Assembly (NCBI GenBank): GCA_010909165.1
Contig: MU008165.1
Location: 1,364,001-1,428,000 of the forward strand
Length of the DNA stretch: 64,000 nucleotides
Source of the DNA: Anthoceros angustus
Lineage: Eukaryota; Streptophyta; Anthocerotopsida; Anthocerotales; Anthocerotaceae
Direction of reading: 5' to 3'
The translations under genes and the position numbers were made by a program. The notes beneath the pieces were generated by a model. It was not told where the DNA came from. It was given only the letters and a program-made list of their open reading frames with translations, and searched no databases. Positions 35,870-47,589 of the stretch are shown here, in pieces (within the stretch, counting starts at the first letter, position 1; each line of letters opens with the position of its first letter).

Positions 35870-36387
35870 CTTCTGTCTCAATGGCCTTCTTCAGCTCTTT
35901 CTTGTTAGGGTTCCGGGGGATCTCAATTTTGATGTCTGTCAAAGACAACCTCTTGAAATTTATCTGAGTCCTCACAATTTCCGGTGAATCGATCAAAGCC
36001 TGCAGAAAACACAGTCGATGCGAGGATTTCAGCTCACCCCGTGAAACAGGTTGGTCACAACTTCGCGGTCATTGGCATTCAGCTCAGGCTGCATGGAGAT
36101 GTCAGATAAGGCTGCTGTACATACCCGGTTTTGGTCGACCACGTCCACAATGACAACGAGCTTCCCATACTGAGGCCCGTAATTGACGAGGGCCACCCTC
36201 CCAATCTCAACATACCGTCTGAAAGGCTGGAAGCACAACCGCACGCACAGTGATCAACCGTCGCGAAATTCCTCAGATGCGAGCTCACGGCCCCAAGCTT
36301 CCAGCTGCAATCGGATTATCGTGCAAACCTAACGAGCTCGAGAACAGGCATAGACTACGCTGCATCATTAGTGCAAGGACTCACCAT
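35870..36387 (-). CDS. RPL14: 60S ribosomal protein eL14 (3' end missing)
   Basis: Exon 1 is only the ATG (36385-36387) followed directly by GTGAGT, a layout common in ribosomal protein genes. Exon 2 (36125-36226) encodes [19 protein letters not shown], then [15 protein letters not shown], the KOW-type SH3 barrel. Exon 3 (35870-35999) encodes [20 protein letters not shown] then [20 protein letters not shown], ending at a good GTAGGG donor. The remaining 60 or so residues (family ending WGRKL...FDRFK) are absent in the next 650 bases, where another gene's 3' end lies. Either a truncated copy or an assembly break. Confidence 0.85.
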
Positions 36388-36483
36388 GGCGGCAGGCGGA
36401 AGCTCACGCAGGAGCACAACGCAGATATCCGGTCGAAAAAGAACGAGTGTCGGAGCCTGCACCCTTTAAGAGTTAGGGCTCAT

Positions 36484-36493
36484 AAACCCTAAA
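36484..36493. promoter_or_regulatory. Telo-box upstream of eL14
   Basis: AAACCCTAAA lies about 100 bases upstream of the eL14 start codon. Telo-boxes of this kind are characteristic of plant ribosomal-protein promoters, where they act with TCP-bound site II elements; I did not find a clear site II motif. Confidence 0.55.
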
Positions 36494-36725
36494 TGCACGA
36501 GAATAAAGCCTTCGTCATATACTGTCCACCCCCTAATTCGGACTGGTTCGGAGTGCCTTTAAAGGTCCCATTAAGGGAGGTGTCCCGATTACATTTGTCC
36601 TATTTAAAAATAATAAAAATCAAAATTGATAATTAAAAATTAAAATAGTCGCTTGAAAGCTAGCACTCTTTCTAAGCAGCATTAAAAAACATGTACTTAT
36701 CATAAAGGAAAAAAGCTTAGCTTAG

Positions 36726-37383
36726 TATGGAATACCGATCTCGTCAGGAAGCCCTTTAGGGTTTTTTTCCATTGTGACCAAAGAAGTTTTTCGGCCGCAT
36801 ACGGCGGGAAAACTTCGGTGCCACACTTGACGACATCGGTTTTGGCCCCTCGTGTCCCGATCTCGTCACTAAGCATGTGGTGTCCGTGTCGGAATCTTTT
36901 GTGGTTGTGACACACAATGTTTTCGCTTTTAGTGGAGGGCATGGGCCATCGGACATCCATTCGCATGACCCCATCGCCGTCGGTTTGCCATCACGAAACC
37001 GTCACGAGGCTTTATGGAGATAGCGTGAGGAGGGCACAGGACTGTATGCACGCCTTTCGCAGCATGTGCCCTTGTGCCCGGAGTAGCATTATGTACGCCA
37101 ATACATCGTGACCATCCAGGCCGGGGCGCACAAGGGTGGTGGGAAAACCTAAACATGAGTATGTGCGTGCAAACATAAACCCTAAATGGCGAGAAAGAAA
37201 AGTGGATGACAAGATCGAACACCAGGGCCAAGTTCCGAGACAAAAAAACTTTGTGCCGCCTACGGCCCGTCGTCCGGTGATGTGGCGCGTATGTGAGGAA
37301 GGCATGCGCATCTTCCTGTAGAATACCGGAAGAAAAAAACCTGTCACACACACCCGGCTTAGTGACGAGATCGGTATTCCATA
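36726..37383. mobile_element. 658 bp non-autonomous TIR DNA transposon
   Basis: Perfect 20 bp terminal inverted repeats: TATGGAATACCGATCTCGTC at 36726-36745 and its reverse complement at 37364-37383. They are flanked by the direct repeat GCTTAG (36720-36725 and 37384-37389), a likely target-site duplication. A second, subterminal inverted pair (CCGATCTCGTCACTAAGC at 36857-36874 and its complement at 37357-37374) overlaps the right TIR. No transposase frame is evident inside, so it is MITE-like. Confidence 0.75.
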
Positions 37384-37834
37384 GCTTAGGAGTCTTCAAT
37401 CACACTTACAAGTCTATTGTGTTCTGAAATAATGGATGTTTTTTCCTTTTATTGATTGTTTTAGTAAAAATAATTGAAAATATCATTTAAGGAAATGAAA
37501 TTAACATGAATGTACATATGTTTCAAAAAGTTCCAATTACTATTTAGGAATAAGTCCTATTTTTTACACTATACACTAAAGGGATTAGGATGGGAGGTCC
37601 CATTTAGAGAGGAATCCCATTCATAGAGTTTCCAATTAGGGAGGCCGACTGTATGTGGATCATTCTGATCACCTAGTTATGGCACAATGTGATTTCGAAC
37701 GAAATACGAATGGGTGTACAAGTAACCGTACTGAGAAGTGGGTGTTCTATAAATTTCCAGCCACAAATCGAGTAGGTGGGTTTTTTTCAAAGATACGTTA
37801 GCAGTCAGCTAGTATACAATTTTGGATTCCTGGA

Positions 37835-39970
37835 CTAGACGACCTCCTTCTCCAGTCTCAACACAGCCATGAAGGCATCTTGAGGGACTTCAACCCTTCC
37901 CAGAGATTTCATCCTCTTCTTGCCCTCTGCCTGCTTCTTCAACAGCTTCTTTTTCCTAGTTATATCACCACCATAGCACTTCGCCAAAACATCCTTACGC
38001 ATAGCTGCGATGGCCTCGCTTGCGATGACTTTGGTACCTATGCAAGCTTGGATAGGGATTTTGAACAGCTGTCGAGGAATGAGTTCCTTCAGTTTCTGAG
38101 TCAAGGCTCTGCCCACGTTGTAGGCCTTGTCCTTGTGGACGATGCAGGCCAAAGGGTCCACAATCTCGGCGTTGATGAGGATATCCAGTCTCACCAAGTC
38201 GCTCTCACGGTACCCGATCAGTGAGTACTCCATGCTGGCATAGCCTTTGGACCTGGACTTTAGCTGATCAAAGAAATCTCCCACCATCTCAGCCAGCGGC
38301 AGGTCATAAGTGATGGAGGCCCTGTTCTCCGTCACGTACTTCATCTCTTTGAAAACACCTCGCCTGTCCTGAGCAAGTTCCATGAGAGGACCGATGTACT
38401 CCTTTGGTGTGATCATGTCGATCTTGATGTAGGGTTCCTCAAGCGCCTTTCGCTTTGTGGAATCCGGCAGCATGGAAGGGTTGGAACATTCCGTCACCTC
38501 GCCGTCCGCCAACAAAACTCTGTACACAACACTCGGAGCTGTTGTGATAAGATTTAGGTTGTACTCCCTTTCCAGCCTCTCCTGGACGATCTCCATGTGC
38601 AGCAACCCAAGAAACCCACATCGGAAACCAAACCCCATGGCACTCGACGTTTCCGGCTCGAACTTGAGAGCAGCATCGTTCAGCTGCAGCTTCTCCAACG
38701 CCTCCCGCAATTCCGTGAACTGATCGGCGTCCACCGGGAACAGCCCGCAGAAGACCATGGGTGTCGCTTCTAGGTACCCCGGAAGCGCCTTCTCAGCCTT
38801 CCTGGCTGCGTTAGTGATGGTATCACCAACCCTCGCATCCGCCACTGACCTGATAGAAGCCGCCAGGTAACCCACCTCCCCCGCGTACAGCTCCTTCACC
38901 TGCAACTGCGTGGGAGACAAGACCCCAATCTCATCCACTTGATACTCCTTGCCACTGGCCATGAACTGCACCTTGTCACCTTGCTTCAGGCTGCCGTCAA
39001 CCAGCCTGAAATACACAATCACTCCTCTGTAAGCATCGTAGTAGCTGTCAAAAATGAGAGCCCTCAGAGGCAGCTGTGAGGTATCCTTGGGAGCCGGCAC
39101 CTTCTCCACAATAGCCTCCAGAATATCCTGTATCCCTATCCCTTCCTTGGCGGAGCACAGAATGGCATCCGTGCAATCCAGGCCCACAATGTCCTCAATT
39201 TCCTGCTGCACTCGCTCGGGATCAGCCCCCGGCAAATCAATCTTGTTCAGCACTGGAATAATCTCCAGGTTGTTCTCCATGGCCAGATACACATTGGCCA
39301 GAGTCTGAGCCTCCACCCCCTGCGAAGCATCCACCACTAGCAGAGCCCCCTCACAGGCTGCCAAGGACCGGGAAACCTCATACGAGAAATCCACGTGCCC
39401 GGGCGTGTCGATGAGGTTGAGGCAATAGGCGTGCCCATCCTTGGCTACGTACCGCATTCGAGCAGCCTGCAGCTTAATTGTGATGCCCCGCTCCCTCTCC
39501 AAATCCATGTTGTCCAGAAACTGCTCTTTCATGTCCCGATCCGACACTGTCCCGGTACTCTGCAGAAGCTTGTCCGCCAAAGTGGATTTACCGTGGTCTA
39601 TGTGGGCGATGATGGAGAAGTTCCTGATCCTGGAAATGGGCACCTTGGACAGCCGGTCCTTGCCAGCTTCGATGGCCTTCTGCTGCTGCTGCTGCCGTTC
39701 CTCTTGCACCACCTCCACAGCCTGCGCCCGGCACACAAGCTTAGAAGCCCGCCGCGGGCGGCGCAGCGCAGAAGAGCCCTGCTGCAGCCTTGCCCAGGGC
39801 GAGCTCCTCCTGGGGATGGGCAGGCTCCGGCTGACAGCCAAGGAAGTGCTGCAGGAGCTGGAGTCGCCCTCCAAGCCCCTGCCGCCAATCCTCCTAACGC
39901 CATCGCAGCTCAGGGCTCCTGCCATCACATCCCTCGTCGTCGCCCCGGTGAGGCTTCGGAGAGCCATCAC
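37835..39970 (-). CDS. LEPA: Plastid elongation factor LepA/EF4 (GUF1 family)
   Basis: Intronless 711-residue frame, against 681 for Arabidopsis cpLEPA. Translational GTPase that back-translocates stalled ribosomes. The first 110 residues are a Ser/Arg-rich transit peptide and linker. The G domain begins [19 protein letters not shown] with the P-loop in AHIDHGKS; switch I region [12 protein letters not shown]3 DTPGHVDF; G4 [11 protein letters not shown]5 CSAKEG. Then the EF-G domain II/III portion, the elongation-factor V fold ([20 protein letters not shown]), and the LepA-specific C-terminal domain ending [20 protein letters not shown] then [11 protein letters not shown]. No frame breaks. 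A plastid assignment over mitochondrial GUF1 rests on the leader and plant similarity. Confidence 0.95.
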   Translation of the reverse strand: MMALRSLTGATTRDVMAGALSCDGVRRIGGRGLEGDSSSCSTSLAVSRSLPIPRRSSPWARLQQGSSALRRPRRASKLVCRAQAVEVVQEERQQQQQKAIEAGKDRLSKVPISRIRNFSIIAHIDHGKSTLADKLLQSTGTVSDRDMKEQFLDNMDLERERGITIKLQAARMRYVAKDGHAYCLNLIDTPGHVDFSYEVSRSLAACEGALLVVDASQGVEAQTLANVYLAMENNLEIIPVLNKIDLPGADPERVQQEIEDIVGLDCTDAILCSAKEGIGIQDILEAIVEKVPAPKDTSQLPLRALIFDSYYDAYRGVIVYFRLVDGSLKQGDKVQFMASGKEYQVDEIGVLSPTQLQVKELYAGEVGYLAASIRSVADARVGDTITNAARKAEKALPGYLEATPMVFCGLFPVDADQFTELREALEKLQLNDAALKFEPETSSAMGFGFRCGFLGLLHMEIVQERLEREYNLNLITTAPSVVYRVLLADGEVTECSNPSMLPDSTKRKALEEPYIKIDMITPKEYIGPLMELAQDRRGVFKEMKYVTENRASITYDLPLAEMVGDFFDQLKSRSKGYASMEYSLIGYRESDLVRLDILINAEIVDPLACIVHKDKAYNVGRALTQKLKELIPRQLFKIPIQACIGTKVIASEAIAAMRKDVLAKCYGGDITRKKKLLKKQAEGKKRMKSLGRVEVPQDAFMAVLRLEKEVV

Positions 39971-40322
39971 CTCCGCGCCCGGCCTTCAGACTCCACGGCT
40001 GAGTCACAGCCACAGCTTTTATTACAATTCGGTTCTCCCTTGTTTGGCTGGATATCTAGCAAAGCGAATGCAGAGATAAAAAGATGAACCAGGCAAGAGC
40101 AAGAGTTCCAAAACACTAGGTTGTATGTTTCACTCTCCTGGGATGCCTTGCTTTGCCCTTGAGCTCGTTCAACTTCGGGATCGGGGATCAGCTCCGCCAG
40201 TCTTCGTGTAGGGTTATGCGCCCGGCTCAGCGCTCAGCCCGATTCCCACACATGTACGCATCCTCGAAACCTAGCTAAAGTCTTCAGGGTTTCCGAGTCC
40301 CTCGATGCTTTGTCTTGGCCCA

Positions 40323-42915
40323 TTAGGCTCTTGGGGACGATGACCCGCTTCTGAAGCCGATGCAGGAACTCGCTGTGTCTTCGCCGCTCTCAGCTGCAGT
40401 GCCCCGCACATCATCTGGATACCCTGCAACCTCCGAGCTGGAAGATGCGGTGGCCTTGGCCCGGAAATCATCCGGAGCTGTTGTAATCTCAGAAGTTGCC
40501 TCACCGGTACCCCACAGGCATGCATCATCCGGAGCTAGTGTATTCTCGGAAGTTGCCTCATCGGTGCCGATACCCCATATGCTTACGCCATCCGGAGCTT
40601 CTTTGGGTGTCAGCTCTGCCAGAATTCGTGCAAATGTCTCTGATTGGGCATGATCTGAGAAGGCTATGTCGACACAGGTACTCTCGAAACGTTCCATGAC
40701 TGCTATGCCTTCAGGGCTTCCAGTCACCAAGCGTAGCAGTGTCTTGGCAGCTATTTCCACGACCTTTGCTGAGGGATGAGGCGCTTGAACAATTCTCAGA
40801 AGTCTCGCTATCGCCCTGCACCAACACATATAGGGACGGGAGTCAAGACACGCAGCAGGCCCAGTGTGATTGTGCCTGCTATGAATAGGACAACATTCGA
40901 GCTGTCAGAGGCAAACTTCGATCACTGTTTTCGTACCCGGGCTGTTCGAGAAGCCGCAAATGACACGCTTGGAGATCCTCGAGGTCTGAGATCCTGGCCA
41001 GAGCAAAAACGGCTGCCTCCTGGATCTCTGTTTCTGGAACGCCTGCCAATCCAATCAGACGTCTATATATCTGCAATCAAAGCGCACGGCGTAAGCCTCT
41101 GCCAACCTTGGCCATTGTGTGGCATTGCACGTAACAGGACCTTGGACACAGAAATGCGCACCCGAGGAAGGAGTGGGAGAAGATAGGGATCATAGTCAGC
41201 GTCGGGGTCCATTGCAAAACATCCAAGGAGGTAAGCAGCATACTTTTGCCACTCGTGAACTGGAGACTCCAGTACGTCTACGACGGTCCTAATTGCTTTC
41301 CTGGGCCTAATCTTGACACGAAAGGTAGATTGGTTAGTACCTGCTCGGGCATGATGCACCAATGAACTTAGACTGTACACACTCATACTCCCATCCACAC
41401 CTGCTCAAGGCAACCCAAGGATGGCTTTGACAGCACAACTCTACAATGACAGCCTCACAAACAGCGCTGGGTCAATACTACAGAATTCACGCTTCAGAAT
41501 TTGAAGAACCAGACAGGAACAGAGTTGCAGCAAGCAGTGCCAGTCCTTGTGAGCAGTTACTACTTACGTCATCTGTTCCCCATTAAAAATGTGCGGACGC
41601 AGAGAAGGTGCCAATATCGCCAGAACGTCCAAACAGTTCGTCACCAGCTCCTCGTCCTCTGCCAGTCATGCCAACATCACGTAGTACTTCAGCAAAAAGT
41701 GAATCCAAATACCTAGGCTAGGCAGTGGCCTGTGCACGCAGAAGATAATCTGAACAGCTAGGTTTTCAAGAAATCCACCTTTATCGCGATCCTGCGTGCA
41801 TTCGATAAGAGTATGTACACATCTCTTGTCCTCTGCCATGATCTTTTCATTGACCGGTATGCAGGCTAAATTTCGGATGACGTTAGACGCAGCTGCTGCT
41901 GCCATGTTCTGGAATAACCGGTTGCCCTCATCCAAGTTGAATACTCCGGACTCTTCAATCCACCAAAATTCGGAGTTCGCCATCGGATCCTGAGTCGTCC
42001 TAGCCTTCTCCTTCGAATTCCGAGTATTTCCGCTTTGCAGTACCGTTGCAGACCTGCTCATGGCCATTACGCATTGTAAGTCCTGAGGCTCTCTCTTGCA
42101 GCGTGCGCAATGAAAGCACAAATTCAGTTCAGTTCAATCCAATTCATATTTGCGCAAGAGTTGTTCGATCAATCCAAGTTGGCGCAAGAGTTGTGATCGA
42201 ACGCACGTAGTGCTTTCACACTCCGGTCTAGCCGGCCCCCGGTCACTGTAACAGTGCGACTGCTGATCACCTAGAAGCAACTGTTTAGCCACTTCCACAG
42301 ATCTAACTGCATTCTCACGCCCCGCCTGGATCTTCAATCACAAGACAAAATGTCATCAAATTCCCTCTCGTTCAAATTCACAGCCGAGCCAACTGCACTC
42401 CAAACCTACATCCGAGCAACACCAAGCTGTAAAATGCAATTTGCGCGGACCAGCTGTGTGACTACGTCTGGACGTACCAAAGCTAGAAGCGCTCCAAGAA
42501 GCTCAACTGAAGCGAGGAATGGCGAGTCCGAGTCGGCGGTTTCAAAAGTGTCGCGGTTGAGTTCATTCAAAGCCCCAGCGATTTCCTCCTTGAGACCACT
42601 GTCCAAGGCCAGTATGAGATGCCGGTGATGCTGCGGATCGGGATCGCTCTCTGCTGGTCCTTGCCCTATCTTTGCTGCTCTTGGTGGTCGTCTTCGTCCT
42701 CTCCCTGTCTTTGCTGCTTCTGGTGGTCGTCCGATATTTTTTCCTCGGGATACTTGTGCTGGTCTCGGCGGCCATGGTCCGGATCCTAATGTATTTGCTC
42801 TTGGTAGTCCTTGTGTTCGCTTTCCTGATCGTTGTGGCAATGGTGGTCGTCTGATTGATCTTGGTGCTCGTCCTGGTTGCCCTTGCCATGGATCCGGATG
42901 ACTCATCTTCAACAC
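40323..42915 (-). CDS. LFR: Armadillo-repeat SWI/SNF subunit LFR
   Basis: Homologue of Arabidopsis LEAF AND FLOWER RELATED, a core subunit of plant SWI/SNF chromatin remodellers related to the C-terminal ARM region of BAF250. Exons on the complement: 42451-42915 (low-complexity leader, then HRHLILALDSGLKEEIAGAL), about 41760-42090 (FWWIEESGVFNLDEGNRLFQ, then AAASNVIRNLACIPVNEKIM), 41162-41311 (VVDVLESPVHEWQKYAAYLL), 40937-41070 (YRRLIGLAGVPETEIQEAAV) and 40323-40815 (LLRIVQAPHPSAKVVEIAAK, then SETFARILAEL and a WGIG end-motif as in LFR). The protein then continues with an extra Thr/Ser-rich tail of about 100 residues built on repeated DEATSE/PDD motifs. The start codon and the 41760 splice site are uncertain. 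Confidence 0.78.
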
Positions 42916-43329
42916 CGCAAAATCTCAGAGCTACCGTAAGAACTGCTCGTCCGCTTCTGCAACCGGGCCGAGTGTTGCACGACAAGCAACGATTCAATAA
43001 CTCACGAGAAGAAAAAACGATACCTACCCCACCGAATGCTACTCTGCATATCGCAGGTCAGGAGACTGCGCTGTAACGGCTGGCCTGAGCTCGTCGATCC
43101 AACATCCCAGAGCATCAGATTCTGAGCTAATATTCATATTTTTCTATGACTTTTATATCAGCAATAAATAAAATTAGTACGTTGCGGTCTGAAGCAGATG
43201 GAGAGTGGCCTAAACTAGGATGACCGTGCCTGCAAGCGGGCATGGATCTGTGTTTGGCGAAACGAATAGCCTTTCTTTGCCCTGTGGTGTGGCCATTTTC
43301 GGGGGCGAAAACTTAAGCATCATCGGCTG

Positions 43330-43545
43330 TTGAGGACGGACCTTGTCCAAATAGCTTAGGCCAAACGGACACATATTTATAAGAACGCCGTGATTAAGCA
43401 TCCTGAGCTTGGACCAAGCTCAGTACTTAGATGGGGTGCCTAAAGAGAGTGGATGCCCTTGGTGCAAGTAGCTTAGGCACACCATGGTACAAGTTGTTAA
43501 GTACCAAGTCCCATGACGGAAATCCGTCCTTAGTGGACTTCAATA
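43330..43545 (+). repeat. Dispersed repeat family, copy 3
   Basis: The longest copy: CCAAATAGCTTAGGCCAAAC, TTTATAAGAACGCCGTGATT, TTAGATGGGGTGCCTAAAGA, TAGCTTAGGCACACCATGG. It matches 30690-30860 (+) and 33262-33425 (-). Confidence 0.6.
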
Positions 43546-44433
43546 ACATTCTTCTTCTTCTTGTCGTAGAATTTTATCCATAAAAACAGCAAACACCAAA
43601 ATAAGAGTATACTAAGTCAGTCTTACGTCGCGATCCGCAACCACAATGACCGCAACATTGTGGGATTAAATAATTCCTTTTAGATGTCTTTTTAGTTTAA
43701 TAAACTTATCACATATTTATTACCACGCTCCTATCATAGTAGGAAAAATAAATTAAAATACTCCCAAGTTGCTCAATTCTAAACCTTTTTTGCATCTTTT
43801 TCTCTATTATCGCAAAGTGGCATGAACCAATGTTATAGTATGTCCAAGAGTCCTAGTACAGATTAGGTAGTTCAATTAGCAAAATTTATATTGCTAATAA
43901 AAAGAGTGAAAGTATAATAATATACTATCTTAGGTTTTAGTTAGTTAAATTCTAGATCTTTGGATTGATAGTTACCTAAAATGGAGTTAAGTTGTGGGTC
44001 TTCGGGTTGGTAGTTACCTAGATGGGGTTAAGTTGTGGATCTCTATTTCTATGTACACAGTAGCCCAAGGTATAAGTAAAGCTTTTAACTAGTAACAAAA
44101 AGGAAAGAGCTCTTTGTTGTAGTCAAAGAGATTTCCCATCTGTTTTTTAAATAAAGTCTCTACTTTACTTAAAAGAGATAGAAGACAAATAAAAAGGCAT
44201 GTCTTAGGCTTCATTAGCGAAACCAAAAACCGTGAAGCATATAAAAATCATTTGATTTCTTTCTTCTTGTGGCTTTCTGTTAAGTCGTAAAGAGGTCCAA
44301 AACCTTCTTCTATAGCATTCTTCCTTTGTTTGTCTTATTACTTCTTGATAACCTACTAATAGGTGCAACTTTCATTTTAATTAAGTTTTTTTTAGTTTTG
44401 ACTGATTCGTCCTAACTTGTTGACAGGTGCAAG
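43546..44433. other. AT-rich intergenic DNA
   Basis: Very AT-rich, with a repeated phrase at 43965-44045 (GTTACCTAGATGGGGTTAAGTTGTGGATCT, shorter first copy). No coding signal; presumably the promoter of the PB1 gene at 44434. Confidence 0.5.
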
Positions 44434-45545
44434 ATGGATATTTTTATATTTGTTCTTCTTATCTTGATTGGATACATGTGGCATGAGCATCATCAAAGAT
44501 TACAATTGGCAGCTGGAAAAGAAAATCCAATCCTACACAACAAAGTTGGCTCCTCCAATAAATTAGAAAATGAAGTCGGCTTTTCTAATAAAATTGGTAT
44601 GCATACTTTCTCCTTCCCTTCGTCTGTAGTTAACTTGTATCACCTTAAGATACCACTGGTACATGTAATAACATCTCATCTATGGGAGGTAGGTGAGGTC
44701 AATGAGACTTGAACTACCTCATGGATTGATTTTTTCTCAACTTGATGTAGAGATTAATCTTTGAAGTTTGCAATATACTATTACTTCTATCACTCATTGA
44801 TTTTCTCCTTGTGTGCGGCTAAGCAGTTGAAACGTCACAACTTTACGAGAGGGCAATTCAAACGAGGTCACAACTTTGGGAGAAGCCAATTCAGACGACG
44901 TCACAACTTTGCGAGAAGCCAATTCCGATGACGTCACAACTTTACAAGAAGCCAGTTCAGACAACGTCACAACCTTGCGACGCCGCAATTCAGCCATTAC
45001 ATCCCGCTAGGATCAAATTTCTTTGTAGTTATGGAGGTGAGATTATGTGCAGACTGTCAGATAACAAGCTTCAATACATAGGAGGGGAGACGCGCCTCCT
45101 TCAAGTACCGCGACACATAAAATATGTGAGCTTTATGATAAAAGTGATGAAATTGTGTGGTTTACGATTACCTACATTGAAGTACAAGTTACAAAATGGC
45201 GAGAACGATTGTCTCGTTACATTATCTTGCGATGAAGACGTGTATCACATGACATTGTGTGCTTTATCATTACCCATATTAAAGTACAAGTTACCAAATG
45301 ACGAGTGTCTCATTACGGTATCTTGTGATGAAGACCTACAACACATGTTTAGCGAAGCAGAAAATGAGGAAATTGCATCACACAAGTTGAGACTTTTCCT
45401 CCTAAGAAGTGTAAATGAAAATCTAGAGCTACAGTCTAGGGCTTGTGCACAATCTAAACATCAGTTTCAAGTGGGTGGGAAGGAGAATACCATTGATCAA
45501 GCTCAAGCATTCTATAATCCTTTGTTAGGACACTATCCTTACTAG
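44434..45545 (+). CDS. Membrane-anchored PB1-domain protein with 11-residue repeats
   Basis: Exon 1 (44434-44596) starts MDIFIFVLLILIGYMWHEHH, a single N-terminal membrane anchor. Exon 2 (44827-45545, stop TAG) opens with 4.3 copies of an 11-residue repeat of the form SQLxEKPIQTT (33 bp DNA period, 44836-44990). A PB1 domain follows: IKFLCSYGGEIMCRLSDNKL, QYIGGETRLLQVPRHI, then the acidic OPCA-type motif VTLSCDEDVYHM. The last half of the domain is duplicated: LPTLKYKLQNGENDCLVTLS is followed by LPILKYKLPNDECLITVSCD and EDLQHMF. Plant PB1 proteins are usually soluble (ARFs, NLPs, kinases), so an anchored PB1 with a repeat stalk is unusual. About 290 residues; no frame breaks. Function unknown. 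Confidence 0.7.
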
Positions 45546-45858
45546 ATCGCAATATAATAGTTTTTGGGGGGAGTTTTGTGAACAAGTAGGTGATTAAGAA
45601 AAACCTAACCATTTTAAAGGTGTAAAGGAAAATCCAGATCACATCCCTGAGCTTGTGCACAATCTATGCATCATCATATAATAGATGAGAAGTTAGAAGA
45701 ATGATCAAGCTTGGAATTATACCAAGAGGATAGCTATCTTTATAAGATCATAAAATAAATTGTACATTATGCTTATTAGATTGTAAGTATTTAATCAATT
45801 ATTCTTTTTAAAGACTTTTAAAGTTAAAAAGTTTGTAGCTCGGGGTTAGATTATAGCG

Positions 45859-45938
45859 AGGGTTATTATTGAGGTGAAAAAACGATGGGAAAAGCCCATC
45901 TAGGAGGGGACAACCAGAGGGGACCAGGGTTATTATTG
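45859..45938. mobile_element. Short templated insertion flanked by a 13 bp target-site duplication
   Basis: AGGGTTATTATTG occurs at 45859-45871 and again at 45926-45938. Between them are 54 bases, most of which (AGGTGAAAAAACGATGGGAA onward, 44 bp) recur at about 47510-47553. The insert has no terminal repeats of its own. Confidence 0.6.
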
Positions 45939-47560
45939 TATGATTCCTCATTAGTACATTTGTTTGTACATAGTCTCACTCTCGATAGAAAAAGCTGAGC
46001 AGGGGGTATCAGCCCACTTACAGCCAAAGAGAGTGTGGAGCAACTTTTGCTGACGGACTAGCCGGGGCATACTTATAACCAAATGTCGATGTAGTACTAG
46101 AGTTCATTCCATAGGGAATGGACTCTTGCTTTTTCTGCCTACGCTCCACAACTTGTGCTTTTTCTGCCTAAGCTCCACGGACTTCATCATGTTGGGTCTG
46201 GCGGCTTTATGGGAAGGTCTGGTGGGTTGCGCCTCTGGTCTGTCGAGTTGCTGAGTGGTACACGCCTAGGTTTCGCGGTTTCTGTTACTATTATTTTTGT
46301 GACTGCTGCTGCATCATTGAAACACCAAAAGGGAACTCCTAGCTACTAGAGATGATGACCAGCCCAGAATGATGACCTCTATCACTTGGACGTAGCCATA
46401 TCCCAAGCCATATCCTCTTCCCTAGCTAGCTGCATGCACACACACCTCTACAAACTCATATTTTTATGGCATGCCCGTTTGGGCCACAATACGTGTTTTT
46501 TACACGTGATTATGCAAGTATTTGTTTTGAGCTTATGGTTTTTTTTTTTCTTGAGACTTATGGTTTTGTTTTTTTTTGTAGGCACTTGCTAGTTAGAATT
46601 TATTTGTAATATTTCTTGAACGCAATTATCAACTTTCGAAAAAGTTGGTTAAAGAATTATGGCTTCCTATCGTTTTTCTCCAAGTCTTGAGAGAACTTTA
46701 TGGGGAAAAAAATTGTTGATTCAAGTTCATTGATAACCCTTTTCAAAGAGTCCTCAACTGGCGCTTTGATATTAATATGCAATAGGTTTGTGACAAAGCA
46801 AATTTTTTTTTTCAGGTGCACAATGCCATTGCTGCGATGGCAGGATGCGGCTGAATTTCTGGATCGAGTAATGCAATCATTGCGAGCTAAGTGGAATATT
46901 TTGCATGAAAGAGTTCAACTTATAAATAGGGAAGTTGCACCCCCAAGATACTTGTTTTCACCTTGAGGGTTCTACTAAGAGGATTATGATCTGCACAAAG
47001 TGGGGATATAAGGTAGATTTTTCAATATTCTTTATTAGGACTGTTTACAGTAACTAGTAGGTTAATGAATTAACATTTGTGCATTTGCGCAGATTCTGAA
47101 TGAAGTGTAACTTTTCATCATCCTACCATTGGCGATTCCACTTGAGAATGGTAGAATAGTAAGAAGAGTGTTATTTTCAGTGAAATTTTTATATTTTGTT
47201 GAATTAAGCCTAACTCTTTAGTGGATGTGATATGTCCTTTAGTTTGCGAAACTATTTTTCCAAGGGGATTGTAAATGGAGTCGAATGTCGGAATTGCACC
47301 CATCATCAAGTACAACAATCGTCAGGAGATTGAGATCTCCGGAGCAAAATGTGGTTGGGTTAAAGTTGGGTTAAAGATGCACTCCCGGTTTTTGACAGCA
47401 TGGCCAGAAAGTGACATAGAATTAATTTCTTCATTGCATAGCAAAAGCTTGGACATGAGACGCTTGTTGTGTGGGGACACATGGAGCTGGCTCAGAGAGA
47501 TTTTATTCAGGTGAAAAAACGATGGGAAAAGCCCATCTAGGAGGGGACAACCAAAGGCTG
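45939..47560. other. Accessory DNA without identified genes
   Basis: Small open frames at 46155-46349, 46386-46592, 46845-46966 and 47275-47514 (+) have no recognisable domain. The 46845-46966 frame (ending NREVAPPRYLFSP) and the 47275 frame are the most protein-like and could be exons of one unknown gene. CTTTTTCTGCCTAAGCTCC is repeated at 46130-46180. Confidence 0.35.
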
Positions 47561-47589
47561 GCTAGGTATGTCACTTTGGGGCCGGACCC

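Noticed and set aside
39395-40087. 230- and 212-residue plus-strand ORFs
   Set aside because: They are antisense shadows of the GC-rich LepA leader and G domain.
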